Notes under the pieces: generated by a model
What the model was told of the DNA's origin: nothing
The model's database searches: none
What the model saw: the letters and a program-made list of their open reading frames with translations, nothing else
Source of the DNA: Euryodendron excelsum
Taxonomy: Eukaryota; Streptophyta; Magnoliopsida; Ericales; Pentaphylacaceae
Reading direction: 5' to 3'
Assembly: GCA_033060915.1 (NCBI GenBank)
Contig: CM065377.1
Coordinates: 54,356,183 to 54,420,182, forward strand
DNA length: 64,000 nucleotides
Made by a program: the position numbers and the translations under genes
Shown: positions 45,651-57,117 of the stretch, piece after piece
Layout of the letters: each line of letters opens with the position of its first letter
Numbering within the stretch: the first letter of the stretch is position 1

Positions 45651-47466
45651 AGCATTCTGGAACAGCCTAGCGCATATACTACATGCGCCTAACCAAAATT
45701 TGACCTGGCACATGTAGGACATGCGCAGGTACTGTTCCATTACCAGAATGACACGTGCACCCCGTGTACTGGTTGAATCTCGACTGTTGATCGAAAGTTG
45801 GTCGATCTGATCAAAATTTGAGCGCATGTAGCGTACGCTCCATCACCGGGAAGGTTCATCCAAACTTTGTCTTGATAATTGAGTCGATCGAGAAGGTTTC
45901 GGGGGAATCGGTCGCACTCGAGATCTTCTCCTAGGGCTTCCGATGAACTTTTATGTTTTTGAAAAGTTTGAATTGTGTTTGGAAGCATGGGATATCGTCT
46001 CGGGAAACGTGCATAAAAGGACACTTTTGTAGAGCATATGTGATACACTCCGAGGGTGTTTGAACGTGGCTGTTTTCGTTTCGTGTGATCGAGGCCTTCG
46101 AGAAGCGATCCTTTCGATCGGACCATACCGATGGAAAGTACTCTAGAAATACTTTCGGGAATTCTTAGATTTACTCATTTCTCAGGTCGTTTGACAGTGC
46201 ATTTCAATAAGGGAATTGGGAAAAAAGTTAACCTTGGCAGAGCGTCTGCAAGACGCTCTAGGGGTTATCAAAAGTAACTGGGTTTGAGTCATACAATGAA
46301 GGGCTTCGGGAAGCGATCTATTCAATCAAACCATCGATGGAAAGATCTATGAATAAGCTTTCGAGAACTCCCTGATTTACGCATTTCTCGAGTCAGTTGA
46401 CGGTGTGCTATAACTAGGGAATCTAGACAAAAGACAATTTAGGCGGAGCGTCTACGAGACGCTCCAGGAAAATTTTATCGAGTCGTGTGAGTTTAGTGTC
46501 GTAGGGTCCTCCTCGGGTTAAACAAGGGTGTATGGTGAAACTCTTTGCTCGAAATCCCAAGACCGGTACTGTCTCGGGGAATGTTTGGATTATCAGGGGC
46601 AAAACGGTCATTTTGACCGAGATTAGCTGGAAATGGTTAGGAATGGTTTAATGTGTTGTGTCAAGCATGTAGGGTTGTTCATGGATGGTTTTGGGAGAGT
46701 CTTTTACTGTTCAGCGGGGTTTGTGCAATGTTGAGGTGTTTAGAGGCAAGACAGTCATTTTGACTGGAGTGGGCCGGAATAGGACCGGATTTGGACCAAA
46801 TGGCGTGCGGGGGACGCCTAATGCTTTAACAACACTTTGGAAGGATGGATTTATCGTTTTGAGGGGTTTTGAACTTTCCCAAAACATGCCTAGAGGCCCA
46901 AGGGCCGAGTTTGGCCATTTTTCACTGAGTCGGGCTAGCAGGCGCCGGTGTTGACCTAGGTATTGGTTCCCGAGACCACTCAGTCTCGGAAAACTACCTG
47001 TGCGGTATTGGTCTCTAAGAACGCACGGTCTTAGAGAACTACCTGTAGAGGTGGTGTTGGTTCCTAAGAACGCCTAATCCTAGAAAACTACCTGAATTGG
47101 TGGTGTTGGTATTTGAGAACGCCCGGTCTCGAAGAACTACCAAATGATGGACATTCTACATTGACGGGCTAGCAGGCGCTAGAAGTGAACCATCTGAAAC
47201 TTGATGAGGTGTTGGTCCCCAAGATCGCCCGATCCCGAGAAGCTACCTGGATGGCGTTGGTTTCCAAGACTGCCTGGTCCGGAAAGCTGCCTAGAATAAC
47301 GGTGCTTATGGCTTCAGCGGGTCCGTGTGGACCCGTGAAGCCACCAGTTGCCTGGATTATAGGTTGAAATGCTCATCTTGAACCTGCATGTGTTGTGATG
47401 TTGGAAAATTTAGCCCAGTCGGACCAAAGATTGCCGAGTGGGCAAAAATGAGGTGCTTACAATGAT

Positions 47467-47695
47467 ATTTTGTTAATTTATAATTTGAGAAAAAAATTTT
47501 AGTAAATATTTAACTAAGTTTTGGATTTTTAATGATGTTAAATAAATCAGGTTATTTTTTAAATATATTTATGAGATAATTTTGATATCACAATTCAATT
47601 TCGATTAACTTGACGGTTGAACCATTGAGCTCTTGACCAGGTCTTTTTCTCGGTTCGCCTAACGGTCCAAGTTTTAAAACATGGATTGAATCAAA
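47467..47695. mobile_element. Older repeat X, right piece
   Basis: After the ATGAT duplication, AT-rich sequence runs to GACGGTTGAACCATTGAGC and ends near CGGTCCAAGTTTTAAAAC (about 47665-47682). These words resemble the left end at 16846-17000 in inverted form, which is why the pieces are joined here. Moderate to low confidence. Confidence 0.4.
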
Positions 47696-47715
47696 CAAAA
47701 GAAAAACAATATTCG

Positions 47716-47900
47716 GTTGTTTACTTCCCAAGTTTAGTGGAAAAATGAATTACTTAAAACATAAGTTTTACGAACCCACAAACTTTATTGGACTAACAAA
47801 ACATATCAGTTGTTTCCTTCCCCAAGTTAGTCGAAAAATGAATTACTGAAAAGAGATGTTACATACCAACCAACTCTGTTGGACTAATATTAAAACATAT
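47716..47900. repeat. 93-bp tandem duplication downstream of the lipase gene
   Basis: GTTGTTTACTTCCCAAG (47716) and GTTGTTTCCTTCCCCAAG (47809) start two diverged copies, each containing GAAAAATGAATTACT and TTGGACTAA. It lies beyond the lipase stop codon and may be part of its 3' flank. Confidence 0.75.
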
Positions 47901-48039
47901 TTCAATCCTACTTGATATGGATCAACTTATTTACTAGCTTATTTTTGCTTGGATCAACTTATTTACCAACTTATTTAACTAGGTTATTTTAGCCTTTTTT
48001 TCTAAGAGCCATAACAACATCTCAACCGCAAAAGAAAAT

Positions 48040-49586
48040 TCAGAAATCATCATCTGGCTCATGGTCCATCAACTTCCAAGAGCCATCGGCCTGTTGAACC
48101 ATACCCTTGTTTTTCACAGACCGCCATGAACCAGGTATTAAATATTCCTCCTTCAAAGCATCCACCACTTTGTTAACAAGCGCGATATCGCGATTAACTT
48201 CCAACTCGAATCCTCCTTTTGATCCTTGTGCACCTGCAATACCATGCATGTAAGCCTCCAAGTTATGCCAACTTGAAAGATTTCCGGGACTCTTCAAGTA
48301 CTTGGACTTGGTAGTGTCAATCTCCAATTCTTCACCTACTTCTGAGTAAGCTATCAATGGATACCTTGGAACAAGATCTAGGTTATTCCGGACACGTAGG
48401 ACTCGAAGCTCATTAAGCCCGGAGAAAACCTTTTTGAAGCCTGAATCTCCGACCCGGGGGCTGGCAAACACGAAGGCTGTCACGGGACAGGCCTTGTTCG
48501 GCTGGCTTTTAGGTTTGTTCAATCCGTTGGCAACTATGTCAACTGCATTTAGGGTTGCAATCGCTGCACCCAAACTGTGGCCAACTACAGAGATGCTGAT
48601 TTCTTCATCCTTGTATTGTTCCACAAGTCTTCTAACCTCAGCAAGAACCTAAAATATAATACGAAATATTAGTTTTGATAATGTCTCCAAAGAAATTGTT
48701 GTCTTTCACCCAGAACCAAGCTTGATATTACATAACTGATGTCAGAAAACTGCTGGGTATCTCAATAATACCTTAAATCAACATAACTTCTAGGAGCCGT
48801 TGTTGCAGTGTGACCTGCAACTAAACTCTTTAGCATAGTTTTTTCAGAGGTTATGTTGATTTGAGGTAGTACTGAGATATCCAACAGTTTTCTGGCATCA
48901 CTTGTGCAATATCAAGCTTTGATTAACGTTTCGTAGAAGTATAAGCTTATAGGTAAATGGTTAATCAAAGTTACCTGGTCTCTGGCACTAGACTTATTGA
49001 AATGTGACTTTGGATCATCTGAAGTGTAGATAGAATACCATCCCTGGTTTACCTTAGGATCATGTTCCTCTCCAAGTATCTTTTCTGCTGAGACTAAAAG
49101 AAATTGCAAGTCATTAACCCATTCCAACGCCTGGATTGTTCCTCTCCAAGCAATCACAATATCTCTCCTCCCAAGCACAGCCTTCCCTTCGTCCGTGGCC
49201 ACCGCGACATACCCCGTCCAGTTCGATTCCTTGCTCCAAGCCTCTCTCGATAAGCACTTCAAGAGAAAAGCATCAGGGACCGGGATTGAAGATGTCGAGT
49301 ACAAATATTTAGTCACCCGGTACTTGAATGGATGGCCTTGCTCTAGACCAACCTTGGCAAAGAAATCCTTCTTCGCATATCGGAAGCTCCCTCCATATTT
49401 TGATACCTTCTCGGAGATGAAGTTGTCATAAGTTGCCTGAGCCATTTCTCCGTAGTGAATGAGGTACTGCCGGAGATCAATGTGTAGGTCTTCCAACAGG
49501 CCATTCCAGTTATCTTCACCGCTTAGAAGCCTCCATTTTTGAGCTATGGTGCCATCGCTCTCCACCTTTTTGCTATTGCTAGCCAT
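48040..49586 (-). CDS. Phospholipase A1-II-type lipase (two exons, intact)
   Basis: Exon 1 is complement 48975-49586 (204 codons) and exon 2 is complement 48040-48648 (202 codons plus stop), joined in phase 0 at GACCAG|GTAACT and ATTTTAG|GTTCTTG. The 406-residue product matches the usual length of plant class II phospholipase A1, enzymes that release the sn-1 fatty acid from glycerolipids. The Ser nucleophile is in GHSLG (Ser229). The Asp is in NNLDLVP (Asp295) and the His is in [10 protein letters not shown] (His332 or 339). The block DIVIAWRGT near residue 143-151 is the family's conserved oxyanion region. The N-terminus lacks a transit or signal peptide, so a cytosolic location is likely, unlike the plastid DAD1 class. 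No stops or frameshifts. A TATA box lies 108 bp upstream. The exact isoform is not determined. Confidence 0.93.
48649..48974 (-). other. Lipase intron containing a foldback
   Basis: A 326-bp GT-AG intron. Most of it is taken up by a 202-bp inverted repeat, described separately. Confidence 0.85.
48718..48919. repeat. 70-bp inverted repeat (foldback) in the lipase intron
   Basis: Left arm 48718-48787 and right arm 48850-48919, with a 62-bp loop. By eye the arms differ at 9 of 70 positions (about 87% identity). The arm ends are AAGCTTGATATT and AAATCAACATAAC. The transcript of the gene would fold here, so it could be a MITE or a small-RNA source. Confidence 0.9.
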
Positions 49587-49693
49587 TTTTTGCTATTGGT
49601 AGCAATCTTTTTTCTGTTTTTCTTCCTGAAACAATCAATGTGTATCAGTTTGTTCATATGAAAGTTGAACTGAATAGGCATGAGTTGCATGGC

Positions 49694-49701
49694 TTTATAT
49701 A
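49694..49701 (-). promoter_or_regulatory. Lipase TATA box
   Basis: CTATATAAAG on the - strand lies about 108 bp upstream of the ATG. With the usual 25-35-bp spacing, transcription would start near 49660-49670 and leave a leader of about 80 bases. Confidence 0.65.
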
Positions 49702-51210
49702 GTGAGCTGGATAGGAACCTCGTTGACCCGGTGTAAGCTATTCATAACTATATATCTTTGGTATGACTGGTTGTTATCTTGTTCTTTCAACTATAGAATT
49801 ATTTAAGATTCTTGTCAAAATAACCATTCTTTCTTTATCATTAAGGTCTATTATCTCTCTGTATAATGCTGTTGTTTAGCTGACCATAGCACCTTCAAAA
49901 CTCTTGAAAAGTAAAACATGTATCCATGATTCCATCCATTACTATAGTTAAATCTTTACAGACACATTTATATATTTATATATATATATATATAGGGTAA
50001 GTTGCCCGATAACTTGGACAAGTTACATCAATTTCAAAGTAATGCAGTGGAATAAATATTATTTCAACAATTGTAAATGCATCATCATGAAAAAGTTACT
50101 GCATTTATCCTTGGATTTTGCCATAAAATTGATACATAATATTAGAAAAGACAAGACTCATATATAATCATAATGCATTATAAAGCAAAGAAGGATTACA
50201 AGAAAAATAATGAGATAGATAGTAAGTGAAGTAGTGTGTTTAGTTAAATAGGTTAGATTTCTATTTATAGAATAAAAGAGGAGTTTAATTCTCTATATGT
50301 GAGAAAGAGAGCTTCTTAACTTTAACATATAAAATTGTTAAAACAATTCTAATTTTCTTTTTAGGTAGATTCTTTTATGCTTGGTCTGAAAGTGAGTTTG
50401 TTTCCCATGCTTAGTTAATGTAAGCATTCATCATTAGGACCCCTACGGAATGCATCGTGTAAGCATATCTCTCTCTCTCTCTCTCTCTCTCAATATTTTT
50501 GTTAAATCCACAAGCAACATGGTGAGACCATAAACATTACCCACATCAGATGGATATGATGAAAATCTTAAGTTTGGCATGGCCGTGAAGTCAGGTAAGG
50601 TGATCGTTTCCAACACACGCTCCTTGATTCAAAGGTCATGCTGCTTAAAAAGTATCTAAAAAGGAAAAATTTAAGGATTTCTACCAGAACAAACAAGAAA
50701 GAAAGAAGAAAAAATCAAGGATGAAACAAACATTCACACGTGTGTCTGGAAATACATATATATATATATATATAGGTGTCGGAAAATGCTACCCATTCAG
50801 AAGTTGAATATAACATTTTTGGTCAAATTGGGACAATAACTTGTTTGCCTCAATCGCAATGAGTTTGATGACTCTGAATTAGGCACACGAGTTTGCTTGG
50901 CAATACACTCATGATGGACTGAATGTTTCATCCTTCTTGTTGAAGTTTACATGTAGCAGAGCAGACTTTTTATGTATGAATATCCACTCTACCTTTGATG
51001 CTGACAGAATGGCCCTACCCTCTTTTTTTTTTCCTGAACTCACCAAAAAATAGTTCCTCAACTCAAAAAATTTTGCTTTGAAATTTCACCAAGAAAAGCC
51101 AAAGTATGGAAAGTACAAAGATGCTTGCAAAGTTTGAAGATGCTTTGTAATTAATTTGGATGTTGTGATTAGGAAACTTATATTCTTGAAGAATTTATAT
51201 ATAAAAAATT
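49702..51210. other. Upstream intergenic stretch of the lipase gene
   Basis: No gene is supported. It holds (AT)n runs at 49976-49994 and 50755-50774 and a (CT)n run at 50469-50491. The rest is AT-rich and may contain lipase promoter elements that I cannot identify. Confidence 0.5.
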
Positions 51211-52173
51211 GAATTTAATTTTGATACACCGTCAGTATAATATTTTTTTATCCAAGTGGGTCATGAAATTATGGCACCTCATATTTTTCTTATTTTACTT
51301 ATATTATTTTTGTAAACCATATCAATAAAGAAAGTTGAAAAATCTTTTTCATATTCAAATGTCTTCATAATTAAGAAACCATATCAACAACGGAAGTTGA
51401 AAAATCATTTTCCGTTCCAAACTTTTTCTTCTCTCCATTGAATGTTGATTAACCACCATGAAAGAGCTATTCAAACAGTTGTGCAGGCTTCTCCTCACGT
51501 CTTTCAATCATTGGAAAGAACTTAGAACATTGCAACATGAGATCTGAAGTAATCAGTTGAGAATTACAAATCAGAAGTTAATCAGACACAACTAAAATCA
51601 ATTAGATTCATGTTGGTCAACGAATGGAAAACAAGAACACAAGCTAAAGTAACAAGATCAGAAGATGAAATTATTGATTAACCGTGCCATTAAAATTGAT
51701 TAAAGTCGAATAAAAAAACTGATCTCGTTAAATCCAAGAGAGACAAATCCACGTCTGTATACTATTGATCCATCAGCTTGAATTTTTATAGCATAGATTA
51801 TGCATCTCCTAAGTTGTATTATTCTATTTTATGCCTTTCTTTGTCCGGGATGTTCTGCATTTGCTGGTTTCGTATTCCTCTGTTGTGAAAAAAAATTAAA
51901 AAATTTCCCACGCCACTGCTTGCTGCACTGTCCTTCTCTTCCTATCCTAGTCTTCAATATATGTTCACTCTTAGGAGCTTCCGACGATGCACTGATAGGT
52001 TTTTTTTTTTTTTTTTTTGGTGGGTATTTCTAGCCTTTTTCTGTTGTCTTTGTCAAGGGACATGTTTGGCCTGGTACCTTATCTTGTATTCTATCTTCTT
52101 GTATTCTCCACAAAAAACAAGAACAATATTTTTCTCTAGAAATTTACCGGGATCTATTTTGCTTCTAAACAAA

Positions 52174-52227
<54 letters not shown>

Positions 52228-52445
52228 GGAACAAGGAAAGCTTGGAAATAAAATGATTTTTTTAACTTTCCTTATCTATGTTTTTCAAAAAAATAATTAT
52301 TTAAATAAATAAAAAGATTTTAGACAAACATGGAAAGCAAGATTTCACGACGAGGTGTCGCAATTTCATGACCCGCTTGTGTAAAAAAATATTACACTGA
52401 TAGTACATCAAAATTAAACTCTGATAGTACATCAAAATTAAACTC
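51211..52445. mobile_element. TIR element, 1.2 kb
   Basis: Left arm 51211-51281 (GAATTTAATTTTGATACACC start) matches right arm 52352-52421 in reverse complement over about 70 bp. Shared words include TTTCATGACCC and AAAAAATATTA. The interior is non-coding, with a poly-T run (52001-52018) and a (GA)n run (52177-52223). The right end is followed by a 24-bp tandem duplication (52397-52420, 52421-52444). No transposase. Confidence 0.65.
52177..52223. repeat. (GA)n microsatellite
   Basis: About 23 uninterrupted GA units lie inside the TIR element. Confidence 0.95.
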
Positions 52446-53598
52446 TAAAAAATTTCGTCAAAATTTAAATTGAAATGATGAATGGCTCACACTCACAACA
52501 TTTTTCTGTTTGAAAATTATATACAAAAATTCTGTTTGTATAGATAGCATTACTCTCATTATATAATATCATTTTCATTGTTGGATGCGGCGATGAATTC
52601 CTTTTGTGAAATTTTGAAGTGAGAAATCAATCTCTCTATGCTATAAGTTTAGTTTACTGGAATTTTTAGTGAAGTGAGAGAAAATGATGTACGACCGAAT
52701 CCTAATCGAGATATCCCCCTAGAAGTTCAGTAATCCCTATTCACGTCAAATAAGCATTTTCTCTATTTTTAGCAATTTTGATGTTTGGATAGCGTGTTGC
52801 AAACTCTTGTGCTTTTGGTTCTTAGTTCTTTTATTTTGTTTCCTAAAATTCTTTGAGATTGTATTTGACAAATTGATTTTAAAAACTATTTTCACTAAGA
52901 AATTGAGGTGATTTTAAAAAAATTGTTTTCATAAATTGGCTCTGAAAACACCCCAACATTTTATATAAAAAAAATTATTTTTTGAGTTTCGGAATCGTTT
53001 TTAACTATTCATACAAAAATGAAAACAAAAGTAAAACAATGTTGTCTTCGATGCTCTCTTTTTTTGTTTCAAAAATACAAAAAAATGAGAAATTTTATTT
53101 TATTTTATTTTTTTTAAAAAACACGGAAATGAAAACGATAACAAATAAACGGAAGGTTAAAATGTTTTAAACACTTTCAAAACGGGCGGCCATATGAGCA
53201 TATTGACCTTTAGGTGAAACAACTTGTTGTGATGAATAGTGGCCCTTTTAATGGTCAAGATCTTACAGCTAAATCAAAATGAGAAAATCAGGTCTTTACG
53301 TTGTCTTATCCTGCAAATAATACTAAAGAATAAACCTTGCGCGCATGGCTATGTGACTTGATCAAAGTTTTAATTCAGAGAACCAGACCTCTGAACGTCC
53401 AACTACCCTCAGGGTTAATGTACAAAGATTTGAAAGTGACAAATGCAGATGCAGTGTAAAGATTAATTTTGACTTTTAGCAATTTGGTTAACCGAAAAAA
53501 AAATTAAAAACTAGAAAGAGAAGAGGAAAAAAAATTCGAGAGAGAGAGAATTGGCAAGTCCAAAGAAGTGAAGGACAAGAAAACAACCCATTTGCTAA
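52446..53598. other. Gene-free AT-rich stretch
   Basis: Nothing is supported here beyond poly-A and poly-T runs. Small frames are low-complexity. Confidence 0.5.
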
Positions 53599-54130
53599 AG
53601 AGTAAAGTTATACAAACAAAAAAATTATATAGAATTTTTTATAGAATGATTTGGTTAAATTAGGGCATTTTAGTGGAAAACATAATGCCCATCAAGTTAG
53701 CTTTAATTTTTAAAAGTACCATTGCCACATAATCCTAGTAAAATTTTTCATGTATAATTATGGTGGATATTTTTTTATAAAGATTAGAATTTGAAAAAGG
53801 ATAATGCTGTATAAACAAAAAATTCATACAGAATAATGTGTCTAGATGAGAGTCATTCACCTTAAAACAAAACGCCTATCATAGTGACTTTTCATTACAA
53901 ACTGTCACTACTACATCATTTTAGTAAGAGTTTCTATACAAATTTTTTTGTAAGAATAACTATTTTACCAAAAAAAAATTGTACAAAAAATTTAAGAATA
54001 ATGTGGCAGTAGTATTTTTATAATTAAAAATGATCATGATGGATTTATTGTTCTAAAGTGAATGGCACATATTTAATCACATCATTCTGCTGATAAATTC
54101 TGTGTAAATTTTTTGGGTATATAATATTAC
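53599..54130. mobile_element. Two adjacent related foldback MITEs
   Basis: The block at 53799-54130 folds on itself: ATAATGCTGTATAAACAAAA at the left pairs with the right end near 54090-54130. The block at 53605-53798 shares its words (TATACAAACAAAAAAATT, TATAGAATGATTTGG, TGCCACATAATCC) and seems to be a partial copy of the same family. Neither encodes protein. Confidence 0.6.
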
Positions 54131-54364
54131 TTATAAAATTCTTCTGTGTGAAAACAAGAATGTGTTCATCGGATCAGAGGAAGGTTAATGGGCTACACTG
54201 ACCTAAAGATCATAAGAAACCAGCATGATTAGGCCCATTGGCGCCTGCAGAAGAAGGCTTTAATGGACCTAAATGGACAGGCCTAATACTGAAGGAAATA
54301 GGCTCATAGATATGTTCGCTGTCAAAATGGTTTTGGGCCTGGAGAATGGATTTTTGAAGGCCTG
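54131..54364. other. Short gene-free spacer
   Basis: I see no gene or repeat structure here. Confidence 0.4.
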
Positions 54365-55584
54365 ACAAACTCAACCCATATCTATCAATCTGTCCAATTT
54401 CACCCATCTAAAACCCATTTAAATTTGTCTAATTTTATAAATGAGTTTAATTGGGCTGGCATGATGCAAGCTCAATTATAAATGGATCTAAATGGGTCGG
54501 ACATGAGTATCTATTGAGTTTGTTAAAAAAATAGTTATTCACAAAAAAAAAAAAATTTGTATTTATTTTAAAATAATCTTCCTTCCTTCTTTTTTCTCCC
54601 ACCACCACCCACCCCTGCACTACCGTCGCCAACCATCGCTTACCACCACTCTCCTCTAATAACCACCACAACTCACTCATCGCCGACTACCGCCCGTCAC
54701 CGCCATCACCGCCACGCCCACCCTCTACCACTTGTAATTTTAACAATTTATAAAGGATTCTTCGTCTGGGCAAGCAACCAGAAAGATGAACCGTACACCT
54801 GATATGATTGACCTACTTGATTTGACAAGTCAAGTGATCAAAGCATTGAACTAGACCCCTCCAACAGCATCAAACAAGGAAAACTCATATCCAATAAACA
54901 GCGCTGACCAAATTTGATCAACTCATGAGTACTTTTGCTTGACAATTAATGGATGAGCAAAAACTATTTCTTAAACCGTAGTCGCACCAGATCCCACCTG
55001 AATTAACAAAATAGATAAATTAAAGTGTTCTATAGCTATTTGGTTGTAAACCAAATCCTTCAGAAATTGTATTTGGTGGCTTGACCTGACATCCTATCAA
55101 TGAGCTAGACGATTTTCTACCTCAATCGATGGCAACATAATAAAAATTTCATGATCCCAATGATTTTTTATCAATTTCACATGTGATCACATATTATTTG
55201 CTCCATGCACAAGTGAAATCATTGTGGTCAAACTAAGATTTGTAAAATTAAGATCTTACATTAGATTGTTGGAGGGGTTTATAGGATTAGACCCCAGGAT
55301 TAGATCAAGAATCGTAATATGCAATATAAAAAATAATAAATTCTATATTAACAATATTTATTTGAAATAGATTCAAAATGAGCTTGAATTACGTAAAAAA
55401 CTAAAAATTATTATAAATCACATAAATTTAGATAATATATAAACGGGTAACATTTGAGTTTATATTGACCCGTTAGTAACCCGTTCATATTTAACCTGTT
55501 TATTAATTGAGCGAATTTCTATTGAACCCATTTAAACTCAAACTCATATAAACGCATCTAAACTCGTCTGTTTGCCACCCCTAG
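54365..55584. mobile_element. hAT-like remnant ending in GTTTGCCACCCCTAG
   Basis: The right end, read in reverse complement, is CTAGGGGTGGCAAACAGACG, the form typical of plant hAT termini. Near it and near the left end are related words (AACCCATTTAAA, GGGTCGGACATGAG) arranged partly as inverted copies. A CCACCACC-rich stretch lies near 54600. There is no transposase frame and no clear target duplication. Confidence 0.4.
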
Positions 55585-56442
55585 TTTTTTGTCAGAGGAG
55601 AACTTGACCCTATAACTTATTTTGTCAGATAAAGGGCCTGATTTGAATATCTCTTTTCATGTATTTATAAATTAAAAAAAGTTGAAAAATTTTGATCACC
55701 ATCTTGCAAAATTGGCAACTTCTCCTAGTTTTTCCTACCGTCTTTTTTCTAGAAGGTAGGAAAATAAGGTGAGAAAGATGTAACAGTGAGGTTTTTAATT
55801 AACTTATATTAAAAATTTATTGTGGGCTCAGCCAAGACTGACTAATTTCTACCCCTAATTTTAAGGCATGAATGTGACAATGGAGGAATGGGCGCTGTTG
55901 AACTCACCAGGCTTGTGGTGCCTTTGGTACTATGAGAAATAAGTTGCAATGTCGTTGTCTTATGACTGCAATAATATGCAATTAGAAGAAGCATGAAAAA
56001 GCAACGAAGCTTCTAACAGGAAAATATGGTGAGAAAAGATGGTCGGTGTAGCATTACTCAAAAAATCAATATCACAAAAAACAAATCATATATAAAAATG
56101 ATTCTTCTAAATTACAGTTTGTGCATATCATGCATAAACACTCCACACCCACGTAGTGACATTTTTGGAAATAAGGAACGAATATTTGATGAAAATTTTC
56201 TAAACATGATATTGCTTTTGAGTTTGATTTTGATACATTCATAAACATATTTTATATAAACAAGTATTAAAACGCGACATGTCTTCATAAATTTTTTTTT
56301 TTATGTATTTAAATTGTAGAAGACATGTGTCACATTTTAATAATTCACTTTATAAAAAAAATTCTATATAAAATTGTTGTTTTTGGGAGTGTGACACAAA
56401 TAAGCAAAGCCATGTGATGGGGAATAAAAAAAGTCATAAATT
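55585..56442. other. Gene-free stretch
   Basis: I find no gene. A frame at 56026-56244 has no recognisable domain and is AT-rich. Confidence 0.45.
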
Positions 56443-56708
56443 AGGGGTCGTTTAGTGATACTGTCAGTTTTTATTTTTTATTTATATTTTTACTGTGTGT
56501 TTTTGCTATATGTTTTTTATAGTTTGGTAATTAGCATTTGTAAGTTACTGTTATGTTAACAGTACTATACTAATATTTTAAAAACAAAAAATATGTCCAT
56601 TTTAATGCTTTTTATTTTTTTTTAAATTTTGTAAATAACTAAAAATAAAAACAAAAAATAAACACTATTTTTATTTTTTTGTTAAAAAAATATTTACCAA
56701 ACGACCCT
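56443..56708. mobile_element. MITE with AGGGGTCGTTTAGTGA ends
   Basis: AGGGGTCGTTTAGTGA at the left pairs with TTTACCAAACGACCCT at the right. The interior is A/T-rich (T-rich on the left, A-rich on the right) and folds on itself. No clear target duplication; superfamily not assigned. Confidence 0.6.
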
Positions 56709-56918
56709 ACATGTTTCCCAATTGAAATTATACCAAGCTGATGTTGAAATACCATCACCTGCTATATATGTATATATATGCATATGTGAGTTGAAAAGTC
56801 CCATCAGTCTGCTGGAGCAGCCTCTGATTAAAACAAGGAAGTTCACGGGAAAGAGTTTGAGAGTTTAGTCAGGACAACCCCAAGAGAGAGAAATCGTCAT
56901 TAAAGATGAAACTGATTA

Positions 56919-56956
56919 TATGACCTCACCTCATCTCACCTCACCTCACCTCACTA
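56919..56956. repeat. (CTCAC)n-type pentanucleotide run
   Basis: Several CTCAC/CTCAT units in a row, shortly before the poly-C tract. Confidence 0.8.
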
Positions 56957-57023
56957 CCTCGACCACCGACCCCATTTGCATCACAGGGCTCACGCCACCC
57001 CACATCGAGCGGCACCATTCACC

Positions 57024-57024
<1 letters not shown>

Positions 57025-57116
<92 letters not shown>

Positions 57117-57117
57117 A
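57025..57117. repeat. 70-bp poly-C run followed by (TC)n
   Basis: Seventy consecutive C (57025-57094), then TC units to about 57117, then ACACACA. A pure C run of this length is very rare in plant DNA. Pro- or Gly-rich frames read through it are artefacts of the repeat. Confidence 0.95.

Larger units (their letters stand above)
23118..47461 (-). mobile_element. Element B: complete Ogre-like Ty3/gypsy retrotransposon, non-autonomous, TSD ATGAT
   Basis: Two similar LTRs in direct orientation bound a 15.4-kb interior. A perfect 5-bp duplication ATGAT flanks the whole (23113-23117 and 47462-47466). The PBS next to the right-hand LTR, the purine tract next to the left-hand LTR and the LTR TATA box all place the element on the - strand. 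It has a gag region but I find no protease, RT, RNase H or integrase, so it would depend on enzymes supplied in trans. Between gag and the 3' LTR it carries an antisense plant mobile domain gene, later disrupted by a solo LTR. Total length is 24.3 kb, or about 18.8 kb without the nested LTR. Confidence 0.9.
42761..47461 (-). mobile_element. 5' LTR of element B (4.70 kb)
   Basis: The ends on the + strand are TGTCGCGCCTCGG and GAGGTGCTTACA. It is followed by ATGAT, matching the other side of the element. It keeps the 355-bp segment that the 3' LTR has lost, has more copies of the ~29-bp unit (44270-44425), and keeps an intact TATA box. It would drive transcription leftwards through gag. Confidence 0.9.

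Noticed and set aside
42761..47461. Reading the Ogre-like elements as + strand because the LTRs start TGTCGCGCC
   Set aside because: PBS position, purine tract, TATA boxes and gag sense all agree on the - strand for element B.
48434..48652. + strand frame over the lipase
   Set aside because: It is an antisense shadow of the conserved lipase exon 2.
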